Notes: generated by a model not told the origin, from the letters alone. Positions 16,493-24,984 are shown, numbered from the stretch's first letter. The stretch is 64,000 nt of DNA from Haemophilus_D parainfluenzae_AD (GCF_001679325.1 NZ_LZMX01000027.1); one strand, 5' to 3'. Translations and numbers: made by a program.

Positions 16493-18090
16493 TACGATAC
16501 ATCCGCTTTTAAGTCATTTACTACAGGTACAATACAAAGGCTAGTAGCAACACCCATCAATTGAAGACGGTTATAGCAACTACGCAAATTTATTTTACTA
16601 AATAAGGGTAAATCAAGAGCCGTTGTCTTCTTATCATTGCTGGCTATTACATACACAACCTCAAACTCATTCGCCTTTGGTTTTTCGTTTTTAGCGGGTA
16701 ATTTATGGGACTTAGGCAGTTTTTTATTAACCAATGAGCGAAAATTTCCATCAGATAAAATCAGTTGAGTAGAAACCAAGCCTTGTGAAAACAAATGGCT
16801 TAAAACGCTTGAACCTCCATAGCGCTTAACATGAATTAGCTTCTTATCGTTGCTGTAAATATCACACAGTTCTATTCTACTGCTTCCGCCGCCATAGGAT
16901 ATATTTTTCTTATCCATTAGAACAAATCGATTAGTATCACTATCAGCAACCTTTTTATTGTACTGTTCTTCGGATTTTTCCATATAGTCAGGTAATGAAA
17001 TTGTAGATATAGGAATATCTTGGATATTTTTGTCTAAATTTGCCAAAAAATCATTATCTATTTTGTACCATTTACCATTCGTTAAGGAATAAGAATCACC
17101 ATTTAATTCAAGCTCACAGTAAATGCATTGGTAAACTTTCCATGTATATGCAGGCTGTTCATTTGCTGCATTGATGCAATGAATATATTGTTCCTTAAAA
17201 CCCTCAATTGTAATATCTTTACTGTCTTCGCTTGCATAAGCCAAATAACCTTCCCAACTTATGTCATCACTAAGCTCACCTCTTTTGGCTTTTTGATATC
17301 GAAAACCAGAAACACTTTCCCAATTGATAACCTCAGGAATGGTAAGCCATGTTTTGGAAAAATCATTTTGATTGATTTTTTCGACTAGCTTTATATCCAA
17401 ATCATTTTTAAGTGCCTTACTTCTGACCTCAGATAATCTATCTATCCAAGGGAAACTTTGCTTGTAGGACTCGGAATTAAATAAGGTCATTGCCTTATCT
17501 AGAAGAGTGGGAAGATCATTTAGCTGAAATGGTAATGAAATTTTAAGAGCGTCTTTCCCTGAAAGCGTTTTACAAAAATTTGTATCTTTTGGAGAACCTG
17601 TTGCTGCATACATCAAGTCTTGTTCAACATCCAAACCAAAATCAGCAAAATTGGTTGAAATACTTGCTTGGTTTCTTTTATGTACGGGTATAGATTCTAA
17701 AGTATGAACATCTACACTTCTTAGCTTTGCTGGATCTACTGCATTCAAGACAACCCGTAAACCAAAATTTTCTTCAAAGCAATCAGGATTCAGTAAATGA
17801 CGACCATACCCAAAAGTAAGAGCCAAGTATCTATCATTATTTTTTGACAAAAGAACTGCCGCACAACCAGAACTAAATAGATGACTTAAATCATCGGTTG
17901 TATGAGATGTAAACAGGCTTACCCATGAGGGTTTGTGAGAAGGGTTTTGCTTGGAATACAAACAAAATTCTTTATCTTCTACATTAAATACTGTTTTTTT
18001 CAAGTGAGCAGCACCTTGAATAGCTGCATCTTCTTGTTTTATGGATTCCTTTAATAAAAAAATTGAAAGACTATATGTTTTCTTTTTCAT
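16492..18090 (-). CDS. DUF6119/TIGR04141-like protein of unknown function
   Basis: A 532-residue protein that I recognise, from its N-terminal YSLSIFLLK pattern, the ALTFGYGRHLL segment near residues 90-100 and the C-terminal KRYGGSSVLSHLFSQG stretch, as the sporadically distributed TIGR04141/DUF6119 family. No function is established that I can cite. No signal peptide, membrane helix, Walker motif or obvious nuclease site is visible; the many charged and aromatic residues suggest a soluble protein. Its ATG follows the snf2 stop with no gap and its stop overlaps the mod start by one base, so it is made together with a helicase and a methyltransferase. GC is about 34% (17101-17400), well below snf2 and the mod flanks, and no Neisseria or Haemophilus uptake core was found in it: it looks like an added module. 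Confidence 0.72.
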   Translation of the reverse strand: MKKKTYSLSIFLLKESIKQEDAAIQGAAHLKKTVFNVEDKEFCLYSKQNPSHKPSWVSLFTSHTTDDLSHLFSSGCAAVLLSKNNDRYLALTFGYGRHLLNPDCFEENFGLRVVLNAVDPAKLRSVDVHTLESIPVHKRNQASISTNFADFGLDVEQDLMYAATGSPKDTNFCKTLSGKDALKISLPFQLNDLPTLLDKAMTLFNSESYKQSFPWIDRLSEVRSKALKNDLDIKLVEKINQNDFSKTWLTIPEVINWESVSGFRYQKAKRGELSDDISWEGYLAYASEDSKDITIEGFKEQYIHCINAANEQPAYTWKVYQCIYCELELNGDSYSLTNGKWYKIDNDFLANLDKNIQDIPISTISLPDYMEKSEEQYNKKVADSDTNRFVLMDKKNISYGGGSSRIELCDIYSNDKKLIHVKRYGGSSVLSHLFSQGLVSTQLILSDGNFRSLVNKKLPKSHKLPAKNEKPKANEFEVVYVIASNDKKTTALDLPLFSKINLRSCYNRLQLMGVATSLCIVPVVNDLKADVS

Positions 18091-20967
18091 TTAGTTAATC
18101 TCCCATTCAATAAAAAACAATTCTTCCTCTTCCACCTTCTGTTTCAAACTTTCTTCCAAATCTTCAATCAGTTTGTTGCGCTTTGCTTCGATTTCATCCT
18201 GTTTATCAAAAAGTTCTCGGCGTTGGCGGCTGCGTTTATTTTCTAATTCGCGCTGCTTTTTCTGCCAGCTTAGTTTTTCTTCCAACGTAGCGGAAGTAGC
18301 GGCGGTGCGGCGGACTTCTTTGATTTCACGATCGGTTTCTTTAATGTCCTGTTCGAGGTTTTGCTTGAGGTCGTCCGCCCAGTCGTCCAGTTTTTGCACT
18401 TCCTCCTCAAAATAACCCAAATTACGTTTGGTGGCTTGGTTTAATAGTGTTTGGCGGCGTTCAGCCATATCGTCGGATAAGTCCGTCTGAAATCCGGTTT
18501 TTATTGTGGTTTCGGCAATTTGTGCAGGCAGGCGCAGAAGTTTTTCTGGGTCATCCGCTTGTAGAACTTCACCGTTTTCGGTTACGGCTGCAATCAGTAT
18601 GTGCTGCTCCGTATCACCCAGTGCGCTAATGCTGATGAGTTTGGCAATCAGTTGTCCGCTTCGTCCGCGATAGGGTTCGAGTGTACTGATCCTGCCGTTA
18701 TGCTCTTGATAATCAAAAATTAGACGTACTGGTGGACAATCGCGTTTTTTGGCGCGATCGATGATGGCTTGTGCCAAGGGATGGGTAATGCGGTAGAGAT
18801 AGGCTTCGCCACTTTTTCGCGGCAGTTCGTATCGTCCTGTTGGAATATCAAGGTCGTCTGAAAGATTTTCAGGTAGCTTATTGAGTATAAAACCACCATC
18901 ATAGAAGTCTGAACTGTCACCAAGTTCGCTTCGGGTTAACTCCATTAAGATTTTTTCGTATTTGTTGAGTGCTACTTGGCTTTCTTCAGCACGAATACGT
19001 AGTCTTTCGCGGACTTCTTCATCAAAATTTTCCAGCAGGGTTTGACGGGCTTTCATCATGTTCTGGTTGATTTCCTCTGATAGCTCACTTTGCAGGCTAT
19101 CAAAGGCAGTTTTGATGTCTTCTGAGTGGCGGCATTGGCGGTAGATTTCAGCAATTCGCCGTTCGATATCTACGCCGCTACCGATTGCCCCCAATACTTC
19201 GTCACTGGCACCGAATACACCATTAAAAAGCTTAAATTTTTGCTCAAGCAATTCGTAAACACGTTGGTCAGCTTCATTGGTTTCATCAACAAAATTCACT
19301 ACAACGACATCATGTTTTTGCCCATATCGGTGACAGCGTCCGATGCGCTGTTCGACACGCTGTGGATTCCAAGGCAGATCGTAATTGATAATGAGTGAGC
19401 AGAATTGTAGGTTAATGCCTTCTGCACCTGCTTCAGTGGCAATCATGATGGTGCCACGCTCTTTGAAATGCTCTACCAAAGCGGCACGGGTATCGGCAGT
19501 TTTGGAACCGGTAATTTTATCGCTGCCTTCATGCCGTTTGAGCCAGTCTTTATAGATTTTTTGGGCTTGTGGGTCACTGTTTGTACCATTGAATAACACG
19601 ATACCGTCACCATGCTCGCCTGCGTAGTCGGTTTGGGCAAGACATTCTAAGAGATAGGCTTGGGTGCGTTTGGATTCGGTAAAAATAATGGCTTTTTGCT
19701 TCGCACCAAGTTCTTTCAATTTGGCAAAAGCTGTGGAAAGTGCGGTCAATAATGCACGGCTTTTTGCGTCTTCTCGGATGTTTTCAGCAAGTTGTTTAAA
19801 ATGTTTGAGCTCTTCAATTTCATCGGCAATCGCTTGGTATTCATCAGCAGTCAGAATGTTCGATTCGTTTTCTTCCTCCCATTCTTCTGCAGTTTCATCT
19901 AAGCTTTCATAATCTTCGTCCAGAGTTTCGACTAGGTCTTGCGTGGTTGATTCTGCCAATACGCCTTGTAGGCGTTTGGTCATAGTATCCAGCGCACCAG
20001 CAATAGCACGGCTACTAGAGGCTAAAAGTTTCCACAATACTAGGGAAATAAGCTGTCGTTGCCCTTCTGGCATTGCTTGCAAATTTGGACGGCGCAGATA
20101 TTCAGCAACCAAATGAGAAAATTCTCGTTCTTGATCGGATGGCGTAAATTTTTGCAGGATGGCAAGGCGCTGAGTATAGGGAACATAAGCCTGTACTTGG
20201 CGGCGTAAGGTACGTTGGCAAACAGGGCTGAGTCGCTGGCGCAGATGGGATAAGGTCTGTTCTGTGGCCTTTGCACCGAATTGAGCACGAAAACTATCTA
20301 AGTCACCAAAAACACGGTCATCTATCATGCTGACCAAGCCGTAAAGTTCAAGCAGAGAATTTTGCAAAGGAGTAGCTGTTAATAGGACTTTGCTGGATAC
20401 GTTTTCCAAAGCTTCTTTTAAAGTTTTACCGATAACATTGTTTTTCTTATAAACATTGCGCAGACGATGAGCTTCATCTAATACAACCAAATCCCATCCA
20501 ATTTGCTTAATATCATCCGCTTTAGATTTAGCAAATTGATAGGAGCAGATAACGGGATTTTCTTGACGAAAAGGGTTTTTACCTGCTTTTTTTATGGCAT
20601 TGTAACTTTTAGCCTCCAAAATTGTGCCCTGCAAGCCAAATTTTTCTTGTAGCTCCTGATGCCATTGTTTGCGCAAGTTGGCTGGGGTGACAATCAGGAT
20701 TTTACGTTTGCGCTCAGCCCAATGCTGCAATATCACCAAGCCCGCTTCGATGGTTTTTCCTAAACCCACTTCATCTGCCAAAATTACACCTTTTGACAAA
20801 GGATTTTTGCAGGCAAACAAGGCTGCATCAATTTGATGCGGATTTAAATCGACTTGGGCATCAACCAATGTTGTTGCTAACGAGTCCATACTTCCGCCCT
20901 CGGCTTGACGGGTTAAAAGCCAGGCGTAATATTTGGATTGATGAGGAGTCAGTTGATGTAGATACAT
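18091..20967 (-). CDS. SNF2/RapA-like helicase of the defence island
   Basis: A 958-residue SNF2-class ATPase, probably a DNA translocase serving the restriction system. Seen: Q-rich start region, Walker A ADEVGLGKTIEAG (about residues 64-76), DEAH box VLDEAHRLRN (164-167), LLTATPLQNS motif III, and the C-terminal helicase lobe with EAGAEGINLQ and RVEQRIGRCHRYGQ. The last roughly 110 residues are highly charged and probably coiled coil. I took ATG 20967; a TTG at 20985 would add six residues and its neighbouring GGAG is 12 bases from the ATG, so the start is not certain. The domain set resembles RapA and the DrmD helicase of DISARM, but DISARM partners are absent. First gene of the operon. 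Confidence 0.9.
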   Translation of the reverse strand: MYLHQLTPHQSKYYAWLLTRQAEGGSMDSLATTLVDAQVDLNPHQIDAALFACKNPLSKGVILADEVGLGKTIEAGLVILQHWAERKRKILIVTPANLRKQWHQELQEKFGLQGTILEAKSYNAIKKAGKNPFRQENPVICSYQFAKSKADDIKQIGWDLVVLDEAHRLRNVYKKNNVIGKTLKEALENVSSKVLLTATPLQNSLLELYGLVSMIDDRVFGDLDSFRAQFGAKATEQTLSHLRQRLSPVCQRTLRRQVQAYVPYTQRLAILQKFTPSDQEREFSHLVAEYLRRPNLQAMPEGQRQLISLVLWKLLASSSRAIAGALDTMTKRLQGVLAESTTQDLVETLDEDYESLDETAEEWEEENESNILTADEYQAIADEIEELKHFKQLAENIREDAKSRALLTALSTAFAKLKELGAKQKAIIFTESKRTQAYLLECLAQTDYAGEHGDGIVLFNGTNSDPQAQKIYKDWLKRHEGSDKITGSKTADTRAALVEHFKERGTIMIATEAGAEGINLQFCSLIINYDLPWNPQRVEQRIGRCHRYGQKHDVVVVNFVDETNEADQRVYELLEQKFKLFNGVFGASDEVLGAIGSGVDIERRIAEIYRQCRHSEDIKTAFDSLQSELSEEINQNMMKARQTLLENFDEEVRERLRIRAEESQVALNKYEKILMELTRSELGDSSDFYDGGFILNKLPENLSDDLDIPTGRYELPRKSGEAYLYRITHPLAQAIIDRAKKRDCPPVRLIFDYQEHNGRISTLEPYRGRSGQLIAKLISISALGDTEQHILIAAVTENGEVLQADDPEKLLRLPAQIAETTIKTGFQTDLSDDMAERRQTLLNQATKRNLGYFEEEVQKLDDWADDLKQNLEQDIKETDREIKEVRRTAATSATLEEKLSWQKKQRELENKRSRQRRELFDKQDEIEAKRNKLIEDLEESLKQKVEEEELFFIEWEIN
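18851..18862 (+). repeat. Neisseria variant uptake sequence (AGGTCGTCTGAA), exact 12-mer
   Basis: Exact match inside snf2. A nine-of-ten match to the standard form (TCCGTCTGAA) lies at 18482-18491. Confidence 0.8.
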
Positions 20968-21012
20968 ATATTTAGGATGCTCCAAATATATTTTTTAAAG
21001 TGTAAGTATGAT

Positions 21013-21084
21013 TTATCTCTTAGACAAAATTTGAACTTCATCTTGAGTTGAGTAGGTACAGTATAGGAGGGAAGTGGTAAACAT
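21013..21084 (-). CDS. Possible 23-residue leader ORF upstream of snf2
   Basis: ATG at 21084 with AGGA seven bases upstream, encoding MFTTSLLYCTYSTQDEVQIL and three more residues (SKR) before TAA. It lies just downstream of a predicted promoter and 45 bases before snf2, in the same direction. It could be a regulatory leader peptide, a remnant of a control gene or chance; there is no similarity I recognise. Confidence 0.3.
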   Translation of the reverse strand: MFTTSLLYCTYSTQDEVQILSKR

Positions 21085-21128
21085 AAAATCATCCTTTATA
21101 TTTATGAACACTTTAATTACTTTTGTTT

Positions 21129-21158
21129 AATTTACCCCTAATCTCATTTTAATGTCAA
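21129..21158 (-). promoter_or_regulatory. Predicted promoter of the defence operon
   Basis: A perfect -35 box TTGACA (21158-21153) and TAAATT (21134-21129) on the minus strand, 18 bases apart; start near 21122, giving a leader of about 155 bases before snf2. Confidence 0.5.
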
Positions 21159-21252
21159 GAATGATTTTTTATATATTTTTTCATAAATAATATGAAGTTA
21201 ATTGATTTTAAAGTGGAGTATTTTATATGATTTTGAGTGTTTTTTAGACATA

Positions 21253-21283
21253 AAAAAAGCCCTTTCAAAAAGGTGAAAGGGCA
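21253..21283 (-). terminator. Terminator of trhP
   Basis: GCCCTTTCA (21259-21267) pairs with TGAAAGGGC (21274-21282); on the minus strand the stem runs into seven T residues. It lies about 100 bases after the trhP stop. Confidence 0.88.
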
Positions 21284-21380
21284 AAATATTTGGAGTCATA
21301 CTATGAGTTGTTGAATTAACAAATCAGGTATGGGATGTATTATAGTACATTCTTTAACAAATGCAACAATTTTTTAACAA

Positions 21381-22760
21381 TTAATTGTGTGGATTGCGTG
21401 TGTTGGTGTTGACTAAGTTACGCATCAACAAGGCATAATCAAGTTGGATGTCTTGTGGTACATCTAAAAAGACAAAATGGCCATCGCCAAGTGCAGCTTC
21501 CACATTTTCGTTTTTGCGATTGAGCATTTTTTCAATTTTAAAGACGATGTTGCCTTGTGGTGTCATCATTTCTACTTCATCACCAAGCAAGAATTTATTT
21601 TTCACTGCCACTTCAGCCATACCTTGCTCGTTACGTTTACCGGTAAATTCACCAACAAATTGTTGGCGCTCAGAGATAGAGTAGCCATATTCGTAATTTT
21701 GGTATTCATCGTGCGTATGACGACGTAAGAAACCTTCGGTATAACCACGGTGTGCAAGGGATTCCAAGGTATCCATTAAGCTTTCATCAAATGGTTTGCC
21801 TGCAGCCGCGTCATCAATGGCTTTACGGTAAACTTGTGCGGTTCTTGCACAGTAATAGAAGGATTTAGTACGACCTTCGATTTTTAAAGAATGCACACCA
21901 AGTGCGGTCAATTTTTCCACGTGTTGTACGGCACGCAGATCTTTCGAGTTCATAAAGTAAGTACCGTGCTCATCTTCAAACGCCGTCATTTGCTCATCGG
22001 GCTTTTGTGATTCGGTATAAAGGAAGACTTTATCCGTTACCGCACCTTCGCCTAAAGTTGGCGCGACATTTTTCACTTCGATTTGTTGAGCGGGATCGAT
22101 TTTCGGCACGATGTTGCCTACTTCATCTGTGGTGCCTTCTTCCATTTTGTATTCCCAACGGCAAGCATTAGTGCAAGTACCTTGGTTTGGGTCGCGTTTG
22201 TTGATATAGCCAGAAAGCAAGCAGCGACCAGAATACGCCATACATAACGCACCGTGTACGAAAATTTCGAGTTCGATATCTGGCACATGTTGGCGAATTT
22301 CAGCGATTTCTTCAATGGATAATTCGCGCGATAAAATCACACGAGTTAACCCCATTTGTTTCCAGAATTTTACTGTTGCCCAGTTTACCGCATTTGCTTG
22401 TACAGAAAGATGAATATCAATATCTGGGAAGTTTTCACGCACCAACATGATTAAGCCTGGGTCAGACATAATTAAGGCATCGGGGCCCATGTCGATGACA
22501 GGTTGTAAATCTTTGATAAAGGTTTTGAGTTTGGAGTTGTGCGGTGCAATGTTCACCACTACATAGAATTTTTTGCCAAGCGCATGGGCTTCATCGATCC
22601 CGATTTTTAAATTGGCATGATTAAATTCATTGTTACGTACACGTAAGCTATAACGTGGTTGGCCTGCATAAACGGCATCTGCGCCATAGGCAAAAGCGTA
22701 ACGCATGTTTTTAAGGGAGCCCGCAGGGGAGAGTAATTCAGGTTTAAATGGGGTTGTCAT
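21381..22760 (-). CDS. trhP: Peptidase U32-family tRNA hydroxylation protein TrhP (YegQ)
   Basis: TrhP (formerly YegQ) is needed for prephenate-dependent 5-hydroxylation of uridine-34 in tRNA; it belongs to the U32 family but is not thought to act as a protease. The 459 residues start with the family pattern PELLSPAGSLKNMRYAFAYGADAVY and carry the U32 cysteine cluster in the HGALCMAYSGRCLLSGY and GTCTNACRW segments, which in this family help bind an iron-sulfur cluster. The C-terminal part has the TRHP-type beta domain. Single gene with its own terminator; an uptake core lies at 21900-21908. Length is normal. Confidence 0.9.
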   Translation of the reverse strand: MTTPFKPELLSPAGSLKNMRYAFAYGADAVYAGQPRYSLRVRNNEFNHANLKIGIDEAHALGKKFYVVVNIAPHNSKLKTFIKDLQPVIDMGPDALIMSDPGLIMLVRENFPDIDIHLSVQANAVNWATVKFWKQMGLTRVILSRELSIEEIAEIRQHVPDIELEIFVHGALCMAYSGRCLLSGYINKRDPNQGTCTNACRWEYKMEEGTTDEVGNIVPKIDPAQQIEVKNVAPTLGEGAVTDKVFLYTESQKPDEQMTAFEDEHGTYFMNSKDLRAVQHVEKLTALGVHSLKIEGRTKSFYYCARTAQVYRKAIDDAAAGKPFDESLMDTLESLAHRGYTEGFLRRHTHDEYQNYEYGYSISERQQFVGEFTGKRNEQGMAEVAVKNKFLLGDEVEMMTPQGNIVFKIEKMLNRKNENVEAALGDGHFVFLDVPQDIQLDYALLMRNLVNTNTRNPHN

Positions 22761-22894
22761 AATGTTCTCTTGTCTGATTTCAGGTCAGTAGCTTGCTTTT
22801 GGCAAGCCGTATTAAAGGCCTGTATTTTAGGCGGATTTAGGGATTTGTAAAGTAAAAGTGCGGTTGGTTTTTTGATTGTTTTTTAGGGGAGAAA

Positions 22895-22922
22895 TAAAAA
22901 AGGCGAACCATTCGTTCGCCTT
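22895..22922 (-). terminator. Terminator of the purine permease
   Basis: AGGCGAAC (22901-22908) pairs with GTTCGCCT (22914-22921); on the minus strand it is followed by a T-run. It lies 18 bases after the permease stop. Confidence 0.85.
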
Positions 22923-22939
22923 ATCAAGATTGTATTTAA

Positions 22940-24256
22940 TTAAATTGCCCAGCCGCCAGCATAGAATGCGACAAGGACAATGGCGATGATAATTGTGCCG
23001 ATGTTGAGTTTTTTCACATCGCCACTCACGATACGACCGATAACTAATGCCGCAAAGCCAAGCATGATACCGGTTACGATGTTTGCCGTTAGCACGATGA
23101 ATACCGCACAAACTAAGCCGCTCATTGCGCCCACGAAATCATCGAAGTCTAATTTACTCACATTGCTTAACATTAATAAACCCACATACATTAACGCCGG
23201 TGCAGTTGCGTAACCAGGCACTAAGAAGGCAAGTGGTTGGAAGAATAACATCAATAAGAATAATACGCCGACGATGATAGCGGTGATACCCGTTTTACCG
23301 CCTGCGGCTGTACCTGCTGCAGACTCGATATAAACGGCTGCTGGTGCAGTACCAAATAATCCTGAGAATAAGCTACTTACGGAGTCAGAGGTTAAGGCTT
23401 TACCACCATTGATGATTTGTCCGTCTTTATCTAATAAGTCAGCTTGTCCTGCAACGGCACGAATAGTACCTGTTGCATCAAATACCGCTGTCATCACTAA
23501 AGCAAAGACAATTGGTAAAATGGCTGGTTGTAATGCACCTTGTAAATCTAATTGTAAGAAAAGTGAGTTTTCACCAAAGGTTGGCATTTTGAAGATTTGG
23601 CCATTGAATGTTACGTTTGGATCGAAGATTAAACCTACGATAGTAATCGCGATAATAACCCATAAAATTGCGCCTTTCACTTTCATTTTTTCTAAGCCGA
23701 TAATGAATGCAAGGCCAATTAAAGACATCATTACAGGGAAAGAGGTGAAATCGCCTAATTTAACCGGTAAGCCCGCTTGGTTGCCGACCACTAAACCTAC
23801 GCCATTTGCGGCAATTAAAAGTAAGAATAAGCCGATCCCGATCCCCGCACCGTGCGCAATGCTTGACGGTAGATTACGTAAGATCCATGAACGAATACCT
23901 GTTGCTGAAATTAAGGTGAATACTAAACCCATGAGGAATACTGCACCTAATGCCACAGGAATAGAAACATGTTGACCAATCACTAAGCTAAATGCGGTGA
24001 AGGCAGTTAATGAAATTGCACAACCGATTGCCATTGGCGCATTTGCCCAAAAGCCGATTAAAATCGATCCAAGACCCGCGACTAAACAGGTTGCGATAAA
24101 CACAGATTCAGCCGGAAAGCCTGCATCACCAAGCATTTTAGGCACAACAATCACGGAATACACCATGGCTAAGAAGGTGGTTAAACCCGCAATGATTTCT
24201 TGACGAACCGTTGAACCGCGTTTACTGAGTTCAAAGGTTTTTTCTAAACTTGACAT
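22940..24256 (-). CDS. NCS2-family purine permease, AzgA type (AdeP/GhxP-like)
   Basis: A 438-residue, 12- to 14-span transporter of the AzgA branch of NCS2, which imports adenine, guanine or hypoxanthine with protons. The branch-specific motifs are visible: KRGSTVRQEIIAGLTTFLAM at the start, VFDATGTIRAVAGQ in the middle and YIESAAGTAAGGKTG in the helix-10 region. The exact base cannot be read from this. I use ATG 24256, preceded by an AGGGGA site; an in-frame start 24 bases earlier adds eight unlikely residues. A PurR-like operator lies upstream, as expected for purine uptake. It is divergent from ppa. Confidence 0.9.
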   Translation of the reverse strand: MSSLEKTFELSKRGSTVRQEIIAGLTTFLAMVYSVIVVPKMLGDAGFPAESVFIATCLVAGLGSILIGFWANAPMAIGCAISLTAFTAFSLVIGQHVSIPVALGAVFLMGLVFTLISATGIRSWILRNLPSSIAHGAGIGIGLFLLLIAANGVGLVVGNQAGLPVKLGDFTSFPVMMSLIGLAFIIGLEKMKVKGAILWVIIAITIVGLIFDPNVTFNGQIFKMPTFGENSLFLQLDLQGALQPAILPIVFALVMTAVFDATGTIRAVAGQADLLDKDGQIINGGKALTSDSVSSLFSGLFGTAPAAVYIESAAGTAAGGKTGITAIIVGVLFLLMLFFQPLAFLVPGYATAPALMYVGLLMLSNVSKLDFDDFVGAMSGLVCAVFIVLTANIVTGIMLGFAALVIGRIVSGDVKKLNIGTIIIAIVLVAFYAGGWAI

Positions 24257-24312
24257 AAAGTCCCCTAGGTTAATAATCAAAAAGATGTGCTATTTTATAG
24301 TAAATCATTTAA

Positions 24313-24328
24313 AAGTAAACGTTTGCGT
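24313..24328. promoter_or_regulatory. PurR-like operator
   Basis: AAGTAAACGTTTGCGT matches the E. coli PurR consensus ACGCAAACGTTTGCGT at 14 of 16 positions, with a perfect right half. It overlaps the -35 region that would serve the permease (a TATAAA -10 lies near 24299-24294 on the minus strand). Confidence 0.6.
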
Positions 24329-24453
24329 AATTGTTTTATTGACGTTGGATAGGAAAGTGCGGTCGGTTTTGAGGATGTTTTTCGCATATTTTTTTATCGG
24401 CTAAAAACTGCTATACTCTGAGAGTTTTTAACGTAATCAAAAAAGGAAAAACA

Positions 24454-24984
24454 ATGGCTGATTTTAATCAAATTTTAACGCCAGGCGATGTAGATGCCGG
24501 CATTATCAATGTGGTAAATGAAATTCCAGAAGGTAGCTGCCACAAAATCGAATGGAACCGCAAAGTTGCAGCGTTCCAATTAGACCGTGTTGAGCCAGCG
24601 ATCTTCGCAAAACCAACTAACTATGGTTTCATTCCACAAACTTTAGACGAAGATGGCGATGAGTTAGACGTTTTATTATTAACTCGCCAACCACTTGCAA
24701 CAGGTGTATTCCTTGAAGCAAAAGTAATCGGTGTGATGAAATTCGTTGATGATGGCGAAGTGGACGATAAAATCGTTTGTGTGCCAGCAGATGATCGCGA
24801 TACCGGCAATGCATACAACAGCCTTGCAGATGTGCCTGCGCAATTAATCAAACAAATTGAATTCCACTTCAATAACTACAAAGCATTGAAAAAACCAGGT
24901 TCAACAAAAGTGACTCACTGGGGCGATGTAGAAGAAGCGAAAGAAGTGATTCGTGAATCAATTAAACGTTGGAATGAACGTTAA
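24454..24984 (+). CDS. ppa: Inorganic pyrophosphatase
   Basis: Family I soluble pyrophosphatase, which pulls biosynthetic reactions forward by hydrolysing pyrophosphate to phosphate. The 176 residues (normal length) contain the signature DEDGDELDVLL with the metal-binding aspartates, the KIEWNR substrate lysine region and VPADDRD. AAAGGA lies about seven bases before the ATG, and a TATACT -10 box lies at 24413-24418. Single gene with a terminator, divergent from the purine permease. Confidence 0.97.
   Translation: MADFNQILTPGDVDAGIINVVNEIPEGSCHKIEWNRKVAAFQLDRVEPAIFAKPTNYGFIPQTLDEDGDELDVLLLTRQPLATGVFLEAKVIGVMKFVDDGEVDDKIVCVPADDRDTGNAYNSLADVPAQLIKQIEFHFNNYKALKKPGSTKVTHWGDVEEAKEVIRESIKRWNER

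Larger units (their letters stand above)
11845..21158 (-). other. Restriction/defence island of mosaic, partly Neisseria-like origin
   Basis: Four minus-strand genes in the order snf2-DUF6119-mod-res lie between housekeeping genes queA and trhP. The first three are coupled (0-base gap, then a one-base TAATG overlap); res follows after 152 bases that hold a small 7-bp hairpin (14728-14734 with 14746-14752) and no gene. My hand counts give about 53% GC in res (13321-13500), 56% in mod (15301-15480), 49% in snf2 (18481-18660), but 36% in the middle of mod (15601-15900) and 34% in the DUF6119 gene (17101-17400). Neisseria-type uptake sequences are concentrated here. No integrase, transposase or flanking repeat was seen, which fits entry by transformation and homologous recombination. 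Confidence 0.8.
20968..21380. other. Gene-poor stretch upstream of the defence operon
   Basis: 413 bases between snf2 and trhP. It is AT-rich and holds, from right to left, the trhP terminator (21253-21283), a predicted promoter on the minus strand (21129-21158), a possible 23-codon leader ORF (21013-21084) and the snf2 ribosome site. No repeat, tRNA or integrase remnant was seen. Confidence 0.6.

Noticed and set aside
11907..20967. Complete DISARM system
   Set aside because: A SNF2 helicase and an adenine methyltransferase are present, but drmA, the DUF1998 protein drmB and the phospholipase-D-like drmC are not; Res and DUF6119 are instead.
11706..21380. Prophage or integrative element carrying the defence island
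   Set aside because: No integrase, transposase, tRNA target or direct repeats were found at the edges.
23409..23975. 188-codon plus-strand open frame opposite the purine permease
   Set aside because: Antisense shadow of a transporter gene; the composition mirrors hydrophobic codons and it has no start signal.
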